Assembly: GCA_031253995.1 (NCBI GenBank)
Contig: JAIRVG010000026.1
Location: forward strand, 82,633-146,632
DNA length: 64,000 bases
From: Paucimonas sp.
GTDB taxonomy: Bacteria > Pseudomonadota > Gammaproteobacteria > Pseudomonadales > Pseudomonadaceae
Reading direction: 5' to 3'
Position 1 is the first letter of the stretch; the number at the start of each line of letters is the position of its first letter. The translations under genes were made by a program, and so were the position numbers. Positions 49,153 to 58,335 of the stretch are shown here, one piece after another. Below the pieces are notes generated by a model that was not told where the DNA came from, ran no database searches, and saw only the letters and a program-made list of their open reading frames with translations.

Positions 49153-49908
49153 TTATTTATCGTCAGTTTCAGCCGGAACATTAGGCACTTCAGCGCCTTG
49201 TACTTCTTCTTTCATGCGCTTGAGGCCCAGGTGACGCACGTCGGTGCCGCGCACCAGGTAGATCACCAGCTCGGAGATGTTGCGCGCGTGGTCGCCGATC
49301 CGCTCCAGCGAACGCAGGGCCCAGATGACGCTGAGGACGCGCGAGATCGAACGCGGGTCTTCCATCATGTAGGTCACCAGCTCGCGCAGCGCGGTCTTGT
49401 ACTCGCGGTCGATGGTCTTGTCGTACTGGGCCACGGACAGCGCCAGGTCGGCGTCGAAGCGGGCGAAGGCGTCCAGCGCATCGCGCACCATGTTGCGTAC
49501 CTGGTCACCGATGTGACGCACTTCGACGTAGCCACGTGGCGACTCGCCTTCCTCGCACAGCTGGATGGCACGGCGGGCGATCTTGGTGGATTCGTCGCCG
49601 ATGCGCTCCAGGTCGATCACCGACTTGGAGATGCTGATGATCAGGCGCAGGTCGGAGGCAGCTGGTTGGCGACGGGCGAGAATGCGTACGCATTCCTCGT
49701 CGATGTTGCGCTCCATCTGGTTGATCTGCTCGTCGACTTCGCGCACCTGCTGGGCCAGGCCGGAGTCGGCCTCGATCAGCGCGGTGACCGCGTCGTTGAC
49801 CTGCTTCTCGACCAGGCCGCCCATGGCCAGGAGGTGGCTGCGCACCTCTTCGAGCTCAGCGTTGAACTGCTGGGAGATGTGATGGGTAAGGCTGTCTTTA
49901 TCGATCAT
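49153..49908 (-). CDS. phoU: Phosphate signalling regulator PhoU
   Basis: A 251-residue all-helical protein with the duplicated PhoU three-helix bundles: LTHHISQQFNAELEEVRSHL in the first and FARFDADLALSVAQYDK in the second. It connects the Pst transporter to PhoR and turns the regulon off at high phosphate. The start at 49908 is where conservation begins. Last gene of the pstCAB-phoU run. Confidence 0.97.
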   Translation of the reverse strand: MIDKDSLTHHISQQFNAELEEVRSHLLAMGGLVEKQVNDAVTALIEADSGLAQQVREVDEQINQMERNIDEECVRILARRQPAASDLRLIISISKSVIDLERIGDESTKIARRAIQLCEEGESPRGYVEVRHIGDQVRNMVRDALDAFARFDADLALSVAQYDKTIDREYKTALRELVTYMMEDPRSISRVLSVIWALRSLERIGDHARNISELVIYLVRGTDVRHLGLKRMKEEVQGAEVPNVPAETDDK

Positions 49909-50015
49909 GCTTTCGCTCCGCAAAGCTGCCGGCTCCAAGCCGCAAGCTTCAAGTCATTCGTGTCTGTCCCGGGCACCGCCTGCTCGCCGCTTGTGGCTTG
50001 CGCTTGCGCCTGTTC
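49909..50015. repeat. AGCTTG-like repeat spacer between phoU and pstB
   Basis: The 107-bp spacer contains ccaagccgcaagcttcaag and ccgcttgtggcttgcgcttg, variants of the same AGCTTG/GCTTGC units that fill the phoB-phoR spacer. No gene is seen. Confidence 0.6.
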
Positions 50016-50849
50016 CTAGCCGTAGCGACCGGTGATGTAGTCTTCGGTCTGCTTCTTGGCCGGGTTGGTGAACAGGGTGTCGGTGTCGCCGAACTCGACC
50101 AGTTTGCCCATGTACATGAACGCGGTGTAGTCGGAGACGCGCGCCGCCTGTTGCATGTTGTGGGTCACGATGACGATGGTGTACTTGGATTTCAGCTCGT
50201 AGATCAGCTCTTCGACCTTCAGGGTCGAGATCGGGTCGAGTGCCGAGCACGGTTCGTCGAGGAGCAGGACTTCCGGCTCGACGGCGATGGTGCGGGCGAT
50301 GACCAGACGCTGCTGCTGACCACCGGACAGGCCCAGTGCCGAATCATGCAGGCGGTCTTTCACTTCGTCCCACAGGGCGGCGCCCTTCAGGGCCCACTCG
50401 ACGGCTTCGTCGAGGGTGCGCTTCTTGTTGATGCCCTGGATGCGCAGGCCGTAGACCACGTTTTCGTAGATGGTCTTGGGGAACGGGTTCGGCTTCTGGA
50501 ACACCATGCCGACGCGGCGGCGCAGTTCGGCAACGTCTTCGCCCTTGCGATAGATGTTGTTGCCGTACAGGTTGATGGCGCCCTCGACGCGGCAGCCGTC
50601 GACCAGGTCGTTCATTCGGTTGAAGGTCCGCAGCAGGGTCGACTTGCCGCAGCCGGACGGGCCGATGAAGGCGGTCACGCGCTGTTTCGGGATGTTCATC
50701 TGCACGTCGAACAGGGCTTGTTTCTCGCCGTAGAACAGGCTCAGGCCCGGTACTTCGATGGCCACGGTTTCTTCGGCCAGGCGCAGGCTCTGTTTGTCGC
50801 GACCCAGGGCCGACATGTCGATGCCGTGGGCGTGGGATTCATGCTGCAT
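50016..50849 (-). CDS. pstB: Phosphate ABC transporter ATPase PstB
   Basis: A 277-residue ABC ATPase. Walker [20 protein letters not shown], signature [16 protein letters not shown], Walker [14 protein letters not shown], and the switch His in [12 protein letters not shown] are all intact. It powers high-affinity phosphate uptake through PstA/PstC. It lies 84 bp downstream of pstA. Confidence 0.97.
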   Translation of the reverse strand: MQHESHAHGIDMSALGRDKQSLRLAEETVAIEVPGLSLFYGEKQALFDVQMNIPKQRVTAFIGPSGCGKSTLLRTFNRMNDLVDGCRVEGAINLYGNNIYRKGEDVAELRRRVGMVFQKPNPFPKTIYENVVYGLRIQGINKKRTLDEAVEWALKGAALWDEVKDRLHDSALGLSGGQQQRLVIARTIAVEPEVLLLDEPCSALDPISTLKVEELIYELKSKYTIVIVTHNMQQAARVSDYTAFMYMGKLVEFGDTDTLFTNPAKKQTEDYITGRYG

Positions 50850-50933
50850 GGTCAGACTCCATACGCTATCAATTTCGTTTCATCGTACCGCCCGGCACTC
50901 GGCACGGGCGGCAATCGCAAAAAGGTGTGTCGA

Positions 50934-52604
50934 TCAGCTGTCCAGCGCCTTGTACTTCTCGCGCAGGTGGTTACGGATCCACACCGCCGAGAGGTTCAGG
51001 GTGGCGATCACCAGCACCAGCAGCAGCGCGGTGGCGTACACCAGCGGACGGGCCGCCTCGACGTTCGGGCTCTGGAAGCCGACGTCATAGATGTGGAAGC
51101 CCAGGTGCATGATCTTCTGGTCCAGGTGCAGGTACGGGTAGTTGCCGTCCACCGGCAGCGAAGGCGCCAGTTTCACCACACCCACCAGCATCAGCGGCGC
51201 CACTTCACCGGCGGCACGGGCCACCGCGAGGATCATGCCGGTCATCATCGCCGGGCTGGCCATCGGCAGGACGATCTTCCACAGGGTCTCGGCCTTGGTC
51301 GCACCCAGGGCCAGGGAGCCCTCGCGCACGGTCCGCGGGATCCGCGCCAGGCCTTCCTCGGTGGCGACGATCACCACCGGTACCGCCAGCAGGGCCAGGG
51401 TCAGCGAGGCCCAGAGCAGACCCGGGGTACCCAGGGTCGGCGCCGGCAGCGCTTCAGGGAAGAACAGACGGTCGAGGGAGCCACCCAGCACGTAGACGAA
51501 GAAGCCCAGGCCGAACACACCGTAGACGATCGCCGGAACACCGGCCAGGTTGTTCACCGCGATGCGGATCAGGCGGGTGACCGGGCCCTGGCGGGCGTAT
51601 TCACGCAGGTAGACCGCAGCCAGCACACCGAACGGGGTGACGATCACGGCCATGATGAGGGTCATCATCACGGTACCGAAGATGGCCGGGAAGATACCGC
51701 CCTCGGTGTTGGCTTCACGCGGGTCGTCGCTGAGGAATTCCCAGACCTTGCTGAAATACACGCCCAGCTTGGTGAACAGGCCCATGCCGTTAGGCTGGTA
51801 GGCGTGCACCACCTTGCTCAGGTTGATCTCGACTTCGCGGCCGTTGCCGTCACGGGCGACCAGCGCGTCACGAGCGAAGTCCTGATGCAGGGTGCTCAGG
51901 CGTTCTTCGATGGCCTTGTAACGGCTGTTCAGCTCGGCGCGCTCGGCGTCCATGTCGGCCTGGGCGGCGGCGTCCAGCTTGCCTTCCAGTTCCAGCTTGC
52001 GACTGTGCAGGCGCAGGCGCTCCAGACCATGGTTGATCGCACCGATGTCGGTCTTTTCCAGGGTCTGCAGCTCGCGGGCGAGCTTGTCGGCGCGGGCCAG
52101 ACGGGTTTGCAGCTCGTTCCACGCCGCAGGACCTTCGGCGACCACCTTGCCGTTTTCCTTGACGCTGACCAGGTAGCCATAGAAGTTGCCCCACTCGCGG
52201 CGCTCCAGGGCGATCAGGTCGGCCGGGCGCTGCTGGTCGGTCAGCCATTCGCCGACCACCCAGGTGAAGTCGCTGCCGTTCAGGTCGCGGTTACCGACCT
52301 TGATCAGTTCGCGGGTCATGAACTCCGGGCCGTCATCCGGTACCGGCAGGCCGGCACCTTTCAGACGTGCACGTGGCACTTCTTCCTTCTGTACCACCTC
52401 GCCCACCACGATGTGCGCGGGCTGGCCCGGCACGGTGTAGTTGGCCTGGATCAGGTCAGCAGGCCAGAAGTGGCCCAGGCCGCGGACGGCGATTACGGCG
52501 AGCAGGCCGATGGTCATGATGACCGCGATGGCGACCGAGCCACCGCTGATCCAGACGCCCGGGGCGCCGCTCTTGAACCAACTGTTGAGGGAATCCTTTT
52601 TCAC
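50934..52604 (-). CDS. pstA: Phosphate ABC permease PstA (long form)
   Basis: A 556-residue permease, nearly twice the E. coli PstA length. After one N-terminal helix (VAIAVIMTIGLLAVIAVRGL) comes a large periplasmic insertion (~45-290) with a predicted coiled coil (ADKLARELQTLEKTDIGAIN, LELEGKLDAAAQADMDAE). The conserved PstA membrane domain follows (VTPFGVLAAVYLREYARQ, EAGL-type loop ALGATKAETLWKIVLPMA). It forms the phosphate channel with PstC. The long form is common in Pseudomonas and Vibrio; the insertion's role is unknown. Confidence 0.95.
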   Translation of the reverse strand: MKKDSLNSWFKSGAPGVWISGGSVAIAVIMTIGLLAVIAVRGLGHFWPADLIQANYTVPGQPAHIVVGEVVQKEEVPRARLKGAGLPVPDDGPEFMTRELIKVGNRDLNGSDFTWVVGEWLTDQQRPADLIALERREWGNFYGYLVSVKENGKVVAEGPAAWNELQTRLARADKLARELQTLEKTDIGAINHGLERLRLHSRKLELEGKLDAAAQADMDAERAELNSRYKAIEERLSTLHQDFARDALVARDGNGREVEINLSKVVHAYQPNGMGLFTKLGVYFSKVWEFLSDDPREANTEGGIFPAIFGTVMMTLIMAVIVTPFGVLAAVYLREYARQGPVTRLIRIAVNNLAGVPAIVYGVFGLGFFVYVLGGSLDRLFFPEALPAPTLGTPGLLWASLTLALLAVPVVIVATEEGLARIPRTVREGSLALGATKAETLWKIVLPMASPAMMTGMILAVARAAGEVAPLMLVGVVKLAPSLPVDGNYPYLHLDQKIMHLGFHIYDVGFQSPNVEAARPLVYATALLLVLVIATLNLSAVWIRNHLREKYKALDS

Positions 52605-52622
52605 GGATCTCTACCTTCTCTA

Positions 52623-54917
52623 TCAAAGCGACGAGTATTTCTTGCGCAGACGCTGACGAATCAGCTCGGCCAGGGTGTTCATGATGAACGTGAACATCAG
52701 GAGCACCAGCGCAGCAAGGAACAGGACGCGGTAGTGGCTGCCGCCGACTTCCGATTCGGGCATTTCCACCGCGACGTTGGCCGCCAGGGTGCGCATGCCT
52801 TCGAACAGGTTCAGCTCCATCACCGGCGTGTTGCCGGTGGCCATCAGCACGATCATGGTTTCACCCACGGCACGGCCCATGCCGATCATCAGCGCCGAGA
52901 AGATGCCCGGGCTGGCGGTCAGGATGACCACGCGGGTCAGGGTCTGCCATGGCGTGGCGCCCAATGCCAGCGAACCCAGGGTCAGGCTGCGCGGCACGCT
53001 GAACACGGCGTCCTCGGCGATCGAGTAGATGTTCGGGATGACCGCGAAGCCCATGGCGATACCGACTACCAGGGCGTTGCGCTGGTCGTAGGTGATGCCC
53101 AGGTCGTTGGTGATCCACAGGCGCATGTCACCGCCGAAGAACCAGGTTTCCAGGAACGGGCTCATGTACAGGGCGAACCAGCCGGTGACGAGGATCACCG
53201 GGATCAGGATTGCCGCTTCCCAGCCATCCGGGACACGCAGGCGGATCGACTCCGGCAGGCGGCTCCAGCTGAAGCCGGCGACCAGGATACCCAGCGGCAG
53301 CAACAGCATCAGGCTGAATACGCCCGGCAGGTGGCCTTCGAGGTACGGTGCCAGGAACAGGCCGGCGAAGAAGCCGAGGATCACCGTCGGCATCGCTTCC
53401 ATCAGCTCGATCACCGGCTTGACCTTGCGGCGCATGCCCGGAGCCATGAAGTAGGCGGTGTAGATGGCGGCAGCGATGGCCAGCGGAGCGGCGAGGATCA
53501 TCGCGTAGAAGGCGGCCTTCAGGGTACCGAAGGTCAGCGGCGACAGGCTCAGCTTGGGTTCGAAGTCGGTGTTCGAAGCGGTCGACTGCCAGACGTACTT
53601 CGGCTCGTCGTAGTTCTCGTACCAGACCTTGCCCCACAGCGCGCTGAAGGAGACTTCCGGGTGCGGGTTCTTCAGGGTCAGCGGCTGCAGCTTGTTGCCT
53701 TCCTCGATGAACACGCGGTTTGCGCGTGGCGACAGGGCCAGGATGCCTGGACCTTCGACGGCCTGTTCGACCAGCAGGGTACGGTGCGCGGTGCTGTGGA
53801 ACACGCCGAGCTTGCCGGCGGCGTCCAGGGCGATGAAGCCCTTGCGGCGCTCTTCGGCATCGATCTGCACGATCGGGGCGTCGCTCATCTTGAAGTCGCG
53901 GATGCGCTTCAGGTGCTGCTCGCCATCCGGGTCGCGGGCCATGAACCACTGCGACAGGACACCCTTGGAATCACCGATGATCAGCGAGATGCCGCCGACC
54001 AGCTGGGCGCTGGCGGTGATTTCGACGTTGGCGTCCTCGGCCAGCTTGTAGCGACCGTTGAGGCTCTTCTCGCGCAGGTTGAACACGTCGGCCTGGGCGC
54101 GACCGTTGATCACGTACAGCCATTGCTGGCGCGGATCGACGAAGATCGCCTTCACCGGCTCGGTCATCTGCGGCAGTTCGATGCGGTTCTGCTCGCTGGT
54201 GACTTCACCGGTCATCATGTTTTCGGTGCGGCTCAACTGCAGCACCTGCAGGTGCGAACCGGCGGAACCGGTGAGCAGCAGGGTGTCGCCGTTGACGTTC
54301 ACACTCACGTGTTCCAGCGCACGACCTTGATCGTCCAGGGCGACAGGCTCCTGGCCGTAAGGGAAGTCGATGGCTGGGGTGATGGTCTTCTTGTTGTCCG
54401 GGTAGGTGATCTTGTAGGTGTGGTGGAACACCAGCACCTGACCGTTGGACAGGCCCAGCACGATCAGCGGGCTACCCGGCTGGTCGGCACCGATCGACGT
54501 CACCTGGACGCCAGCCGGCAGGGGCAGCTCGACGCGTTTGATCTCGGCGCCGGTCTTGGTATCGAAGAACAGGGCCTGGCCCTTGTCGGAAACACGCATG
54601 CCGACGAGGTTCTGCTCTTCCAGGGCAATCATCAGCGGTTTGCCCGCGTCCTGTTGCAGCCAGGTCGGCTCCAGGGCCTTCTTGCTGGTCAGGCTCGCAC
54701 CCTGGAACAGCGGCACGACCACGTAGGCCAGGTAGAAGAAGATCAGGGTGATCGCTGCCAGCACGGCAAGCCCGCCTACCAGTACATACCAGCGGGTCAG
54801 GCGATCCTTGAGCGCACGAATACGGCGCTTGCGTTGCAGTTCGGGCGTATTGAAATCAATCCGCACGGGGGGAGAATTTTGGGTCATTGTGGAGTTGGCC
54901 AGATCATTCATGCGCAC
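52623..54917 (-). CDS. pstC: Phosphate ABC permease PstC (long form)
   Basis: A 764-residue permease, more than twice the E. coli length. An N-terminal helix (VLVGGLAVLAAITLIFFYLA) is followed by a ~350-residue periplasmic region with repeating beta-strand patterns (SPLIVLGLSNGQVLVFHHTY, HLQVLQLSRTE, LYVINGRAQADVFNL) reminiscent of a WD40-like propeller, then the PstC membrane domain (LKAAFYAMILAAPLAIAAA, ALGATPWQTLTRVVILTA). A PhoB box lies just upstream. Start at 54917 or 54911. Confidence 0.95.
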   Translation of the reverse strand: MRMNDLANSTMTQNSPPVRIDFNTPELQRKRRIRALKDRLTRWYVLVGGLAVLAAITLIFFYLAYVVVPLFQGASLTSKKALEPTWLQQDAGKPLMIALEEQNLVGMRVSDKGQALFFDTKTGAEIKRVELPLPAGVQVTSIGADQPGSPLIVLGLSNGQVLVFHHTYKITYPDNKKTITPAIDFPYGQEPVALDDQGRALEHVSVNVNGDTLLLTGSAGSHLQVLQLSRTENMMTGEVTSEQNRIELPQMTEPVKAIFVDPRQQWLYVINGRAQADVFNLREKSLNGRYKLAEDANVEITASAQLVGGISLIIGDSKGVLSQWFMARDPDGEQHLKRIRDFKMSDAPIVQIDAEERRKGFIALDAAGKLGVFHSTAHRTLLVEQAVEGPGILALSPRANRVFIEEGNKLQPLTLKNPHPEVSFSALWGKVWYENYDEPKYVWQSTASNTDFEPKLSLSPLTFGTLKAAFYAMILAAPLAIAAAIYTAYFMAPGMRRKVKPVIELMEAMPTVILGFFAGLFLAPYLEGHLPGVFSLMLLLPLGILVAGFSWSRLPESIRLRVPDGWEAAILIPVILVTGWFALYMSPFLETWFFGGDMRLWITNDLGITYDQRNALVVGIAMGFAVIPNIYSIAEDAVFSVPRSLTLGSLALGATPWQTLTRVVILTASPGIFSALMIGMGRAVGETMIVLMATGNTPVMELNLFEGMRTLAANVAVEMPESEVGGSHYRVLFLAALVLLMFTFIMNTLAELIRQRLRKKYSSL

Positions 54918-54933
54918 ACCCTAGCGGTCCCGT

Positions 54934-54951
54934 ATGACAAAAACATGACAG
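54934..54951 (-). promoter_or_regulatory. PhoB box upstream of pstC
   Basis: On the minus strand CTGTCAT-GTTT-TTGTCAT, 13 of 14 conserved positions of the Pho box, 17 bases before the 54917 ATG. It gives pstCAB-phoU its own PhoB-controlled promoter after the pstS terminator. Confidence 0.8.
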
Positions 54952-54962
54952 TGCAGTGACGC

Positions 54963-55039
54963 AAAAAAGCCCGCCGCGCAGATGTCCTGGCAGCGGACTG
55001 GGAATTTGCAGCGGGGCTCGGCATCCTCCGAGCCCCGCC
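54963..55039 (-). terminator. Overlapping hairpins and terminator between pstS and pstC
   Basis: After the pstS stop a GC-rich hairpin (GGCGGGGCTCGG / CCGAGCCCCGCT, 55039-55010) is followed by a second stem: AGCCCcGCTGC (55018-55008) with GCGGCGGGCT (54977-54968), then six T. The second stem re-uses one arm of the first, so they are mutually exclusive. Either a terminator or an mRNA-stabilising 3' end for pstS. Confidence 0.65.
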
Positions 55040-55048
55040 TGGTCACAC

Positions 55049-56047
55049 TTAGTTTTTCGCTACACCAGCGTTGTGGGTCAGACCCAGGTCAGCCAGGGCT
55101 TTCTCAGCCACTTTGGCTGGCAGCGGGATGTAGCCGTCTTTCACGACCACTTGCTGGCCGGCTTGCGACAGGACCAGCTTCACGAACTCGGCTTCCAGCG
55201 GGGCCAGAGGCTTGTTCGGGGCCTTGTTGACGTAGACGTACAGGAAGCGCGACAGCGGGTAGGTGCCGTTCAGGGCGTTGGCTTCGTTGTCTTCAACGAA
55301 CTCGCCGCCTTCTTTCTTGGCCAGGGCTACGGTCTTGACGCTAGCGGTCTTGTAACCGATGCCCGAGTAGCCGATGCCGTTCAGCGAGGAGCTGATCGAC
55401 TGAACAACGGAAGCCGAACCTGGCTGCTCGTTGACGTTAGGCTTGAAGTCGCCTTTGCACAGGGCTTCTTCCTTGAAGTAGCCGTAGGTGCCGGATACCG
55501 AGTTACGGCCGAACAGCTGAACTGGCTTGTTGGCCAGGTCGCCGGTCACGCCCAGGTCGCCCCAGGTCTTGACGTCGGCTTTGCCACCGCACAGGCGGGT
55601 GGAGGAGAAGATGGCGTCGACCTGGGCCATGGTCAGGCCTTTGATCGGGTTGTCCTTGTGAACGAAGACAGCCAGGGCGTCAACGGCAACCGGGATGGCA
55701 GTAGGCTTGTAGCCGTACTTCTGCTCGAACGCCTGCAGCTCGACGTCCTTCATCTTGCGGCTCATAGGGCCGAGGTTGGCGGTGCCTTCGGTCAGCGCGG
55801 GTGGCGCGGTGGAGGAGCCGGCGGCTTGAATCTGGATGTTTACGTTCGGGTACTCTTTCTTGTACGCCTCAGCCCACAGCGTCATCAGGTTGGCCAGGGT
55901 ATCGGAACCAACGCTGGAGAGGTTGCCCGACACACCGGTGGTCTTGGTGTAGGTCGGAATGGCTGGGTCAACAGCGGCTACCGCATTGGCGGTGGCAACG
56001 CCAGCGGCGACAAAGGTCAGGGCCGCCATCAAACGCTTCAGTTTCAT
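55049..56047 (-). CDS. pstS: Periplasmic phosphate-binding protein PstS
   Basis: A 332-residue binding protein with signal peptide ([20 protein letters not shown]). The phosphate-site motifs are [29 protein letters not shown] and [11 protein letters not shown]. It delivers phosphate to PstCAB. It is first in the cluster, with a triple PhoB half-site array upstream and a hairpin downstream, so it is probably made in large excess of the permeases. Confidence 0.97.
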   Translation of the reverse strand: MKLKRLMAALTFVAAGVATANAVAAVDPAIPTYTKTTGVSGNLSSVGSDTLANLMTLWAEAYKKEYPNVNIQIQAAGSSTAPPALTEGTANLGPMSRKMKDVELQAFEQKYGYKPTAIPVAVDALAVFVHKDNPIKGLTMAQVDAIFSSTRLCGGKADVKTWGDLGVTGDLANKPVQLFGRNSVSGTYGYFKEEALCKGDFKPNVNEQPGSASVVQSISSSLNGIGYSGIGYKTASVKTVALAKKEGGEFVEDNEANALNGTYPLSRFLYVYVNKAPNKPLAPLEAEFVKLVLSQAGQQVVVKDGYIPLPAKVAEKALADLGLTHNAGVAKN

Positions 56048-56108
56048 GCCTTGCTCCTAGCAGGAATTCGGGGGTGAGATGGATCGGGCCCAAGTATCTG
56101 TAGGCCGC

Positions 56109-56137
56109 ATGACCAATCTATGACCTGAATATGACAA
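56109..56137 (-). promoter_or_regulatory. Triple PhoB half-site array upstream of pstS
   Basis: On the minus strand TTGTCAT (56137-56131), AGGTCAT (56126-56120) and TGGTCAT (56115-56109) recur at exact 11-bp spacing, so two overlapping Pho boxes. The array ends 62 bp before the pstS ATG. Confidence 0.8.
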
Positions 56138-56145
56138 TTAGATGA

Positions 56146-56175
56146 AAGGCCATCACCGCAAGCGGAGATGGCCTT
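56146..56175 (-). terminator. Hairpin after the MFS gene
   Basis: AAGGCCATC / GATGGCCTT inverted arms 36 bases past the MFS stop; the T-run on the minus strand is short (TTTC). It would insulate pstS from the upstream transporter gene. Confidence 0.6.
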
Positions 56176-56210
56176 TTCAAATTATGTCGAGGAGCCGGAA
56201 TAGACGGGTG

Positions 56211-57500
56211 TCAGCGCTTGGTCGCCAACAGGTACAGGCCAACCAGCAGACCAATGGTGCAGATCCCCGCCACATACATTGCCGGGGCCATCGGGCTGAA
56301 CTTGAGCAGCGCGGTCACGGCCATCGGGGTCAGGCCGCCGAAGATGGCGTAGGCGACGTTGTAGGAGAACGACAGGCCGCTGAAGCGCACCACCGGCGGG
56401 AAGGCGCGCACCATCACGTAGGGCACGGCGCCGACGATGCCGACGCACAGGCCGGTCAGGGCGTACATCGGGAACAGCAGGTCCTTGTGGTCCGCGAGGG
56501 TGTGGTAGAAGGTCCAGGAAGTGACCAGCAGGGCCAGGCTGCCGGCGACGAAGACCCGGCCGGCGCCGAAGCGGTCGACCAGCTTGCCGGCCCCGACACA
56601 GCCCAGGGTCAGGAACACGATGGCCAGGCTGTTGGCCTGCAGTGCCACGCTCGGGGTGAAGCCGTAGACGGTCTGCAGCACGGTCGGGGTCATCAGGATC
56701 ACCACGATGATCCCGGCGGACAGCAGCCAGGTCAGCAGCATCGACAGGACGATGGCGCCACGGTGGTCACGCAGCACCGCGCGCAGCGGCACTTCCTCGG
56801 CCAGGGCCTTGCGCTGCTGCAGTTCGGCGAACACCGGAGTCTCGTGCAGCCAGCGGCGCAGGTACACCGAGAACAGGCCGAACACGCCACCCAGCAGGAA
56901 CGGGATGCGCCAGGCGTAGTCGGACACTTCCGTCGGCGTGTAGACGCTGTTGATCAGGGTCGCCACCAGCGAGCCGAGCAGGATGCCTGCCGTCAGGCCC
57001 GCCGTGAGGGTGCCGCAGGCGAAGCCGGTGTTGCGCGCCGGCACGTGCTCGGAGACGAACACCCAGGCGCCCGGCACCTCACCGCCGATCGCCGCGCCCT
57101 GGATCACCCGCATCAGCAGGAGCAGGATCGGCGCCGCCATGCCGATCTGCGCGTAGGTCGGCAGCAGGCCCATGATCAGGGTCGGCACGGCCATCATGAA
57201 GATGCTCAGGGTGAACATCTTCTTGCGCCCCAGCAGATCGCCGAAGTGGGCCATGACGATGCCCCCCAGCGGCCGCGCCAGGTAGCCCGCGGCGAAGATG
57301 CCGAAGGTCTGCATCAGGCGCAGCCATTCCGGCATGTCCGCCGGGAAGAACAGCTTGCCGACCACCGTGGCGAAGAACACGAAGATGATGAAATCGTAGA
57401 ACTCCAGCGCACCGCCGAGGGCGGACAGCGACAGGGTCTTGTAGTCGTTGCGGGTCAGCGGTCGGGCCGGTTGGTCGAGGCTGGAGGGAACCGATGTCAT
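56211..57500 (-). CDS. MFS metabolite:proton symporter
   Basis: A 429-residue, 12-TM transporter of the metabolite:H+ symporter group related to ProP/KgtP/ShiA. The signature after TM2 is PLGGIVMAHFGDLLGRKKMF, preceded by a soluble N-terminus; RVIQGAAIGGEVPGA follows TM4. Substrates of the group are dicarboxylates, citrate, betaine or shikimate. It precedes pstS on the same strand but is separated by a hairpin and Pho boxes. Substrate unknown. Confidence 0.9.
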   Translation of the reverse strand: MTSVPSSLDQPARPLTRNDYKTLSLSALGGALEFYDFIIFVFFATVVGKLFFPADMPEWLRLMQTFGIFAAGYLARPLGGIVMAHFGDLLGRKKMFTLSIFMMAVPTLIMGLLPTYAQIGMAAPILLLLMRVIQGAAIGGEVPGAWVFVSEHVPARNTGFACGTLTAGLTAGILLGSLVATLINSVYTPTEVSDYAWRIPFLLGGVFGLFSVYLRRWLHETPVFAELQQRKALAEEVPLRAVLRDHRGAIVLSMLLTWLLSAGIIVVILMTPTVLQTVYGFTPSVALQANSLAIVFLTLGCVGAGKLVDRFGAGRVFVAGSLALLVTSWTFYHTLADHKDLLFPMYALTGLCVGIVGAVPYVMVRAFPPVVRFSGLSFSYNVAYAIFGGLTPMAVTALLKFSPMAPAMYVAGICTIGLLVGLYLLATKR

Positions 57501-57862
57501 TGAGGCTTCTCTTATTGGAAGGTGCGCAGGCCTGGCAGCAAGGTTTCAATGGCCTGGAAGAACTTCGAACGATAACAAATTGTCCGAAAGCGACACAGAT
57601 CTACATATTCCACGCAGATAATCATGACTGCGTGGTCGTCGGTGTCTGCGAGGCTCTATATACTGGCCCCTCGTAGCAACCGGTTGAGTCCAAGGTGGGA
57701 TATTGTGCGAAAACGCTGCCAAGTAGGCTTGGTCGGTTTCGCAGAGTTTCCCTTCGCCGCCCTTCGAGACGAAAGCAGCGTGGCATGAGTCGGCTGAATC
57801 GTTTTTTGCGGCGTCCTTCTGCGTCAACCAATGAAGCGTCACGGGTCAGAGGCACCCCCGGC
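57501..57862. other. Intergenic region, no convincing gene
   Basis: A 362-bp divergent region between the MFS and thioesterase genes. An open frame on the plus strand from 57695 runs into the thioesterase, but its codons are Arg/Ser-rich and unlike the gene. The part near the MFS start is A+T-richer (ataacaaattgtccgaaag around 57573), which suits a promoter, but no clear hexamer pair is seen. Confidence 0.5.
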
Positions 57863-58264
57863 ATGATTGAACTCGAACAAGAAGATCCGATCCCGCAAGG
57901 CGACCTGGCCCTGCAGATCACCGCACTTCCCCGTGAAACCAACGGTTTCGGCGATATCTTCGGCGGCTGGCTGGTCGCCCAGATGGACCTCGCCGGCACC
58001 GCCATGGCCAGCCGCGTCGCTGGCGGCCGGGTCGCCACCGTGGCGATCGATCGCATGGCCTTCCTGGTACCGGTGGCGGTCGGCGCGCAGCTGTCCTTCT
58101 ATACCCAGACCCTGGAAATCGGCCGCAGCTCGATCCAGATGATGGTCGAGGTGTGGAGCGACGACCCGCTGTCCAGCGAATGGCGCAAGGTCACCGAGGC
58201 GGTGTTCGTCTTCGTCGCCATCGACGGCAGTGGCCGCACCCGCTCGGTACCGCCTCGTCGCTGA
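57863..58264 (+). CDS. Acyl-CoA thioesterase, YciA type
   Basis: A 133-residue hotdog-fold protein. The active-site helix FGDIFGGWLVAQMDLAGTAM with the Asp and the later VAIDRMAFLVPVAVGAQLSF strand are typical of YciA/BFIT acyl-CoA hydrolases, which release fatty acids or short acyl groups from CoA. I chose the ATG at 57863 for family length; an in-frame ATG at 57785 would add 26 residues without conservation. Confidence 0.9.
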   Translation: MIELEQEDPIPQGDLALQITALPRETNGFGDIFGGWLVAQMDLAGTAMASRVAGGRVATVAIDRMAFLVPVAVGAQLSFYTQTLEIGRSSIQMMVEVWSDDPLSSEWRKVTEAVFVFVAIDGSGRTRSVPPRR

Positions 58265-58335
58265 TCGGGCGGCGCGCTAAACTCGCTGATTCGCGAAAGG
58301 TCCAAACCTTTACGTCACTTCATCGAGATCAGCGC

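Noticed and set aside
49998..54959. A 1653-codon open frame on the plus strand across the pst genes
   Set aside because: It is exactly antisense to pstB, pstA and pstC, is low-complexity His/Gln/Val-rich, and reflects G+C-rich codon bias on the opposite strand.
57695..57862. N-terminal extension of the thioesterase from 57695 or 57785
   Set aside because: Arg/Ser-rich codons unlike the family; the normal YciA start is at 57863.
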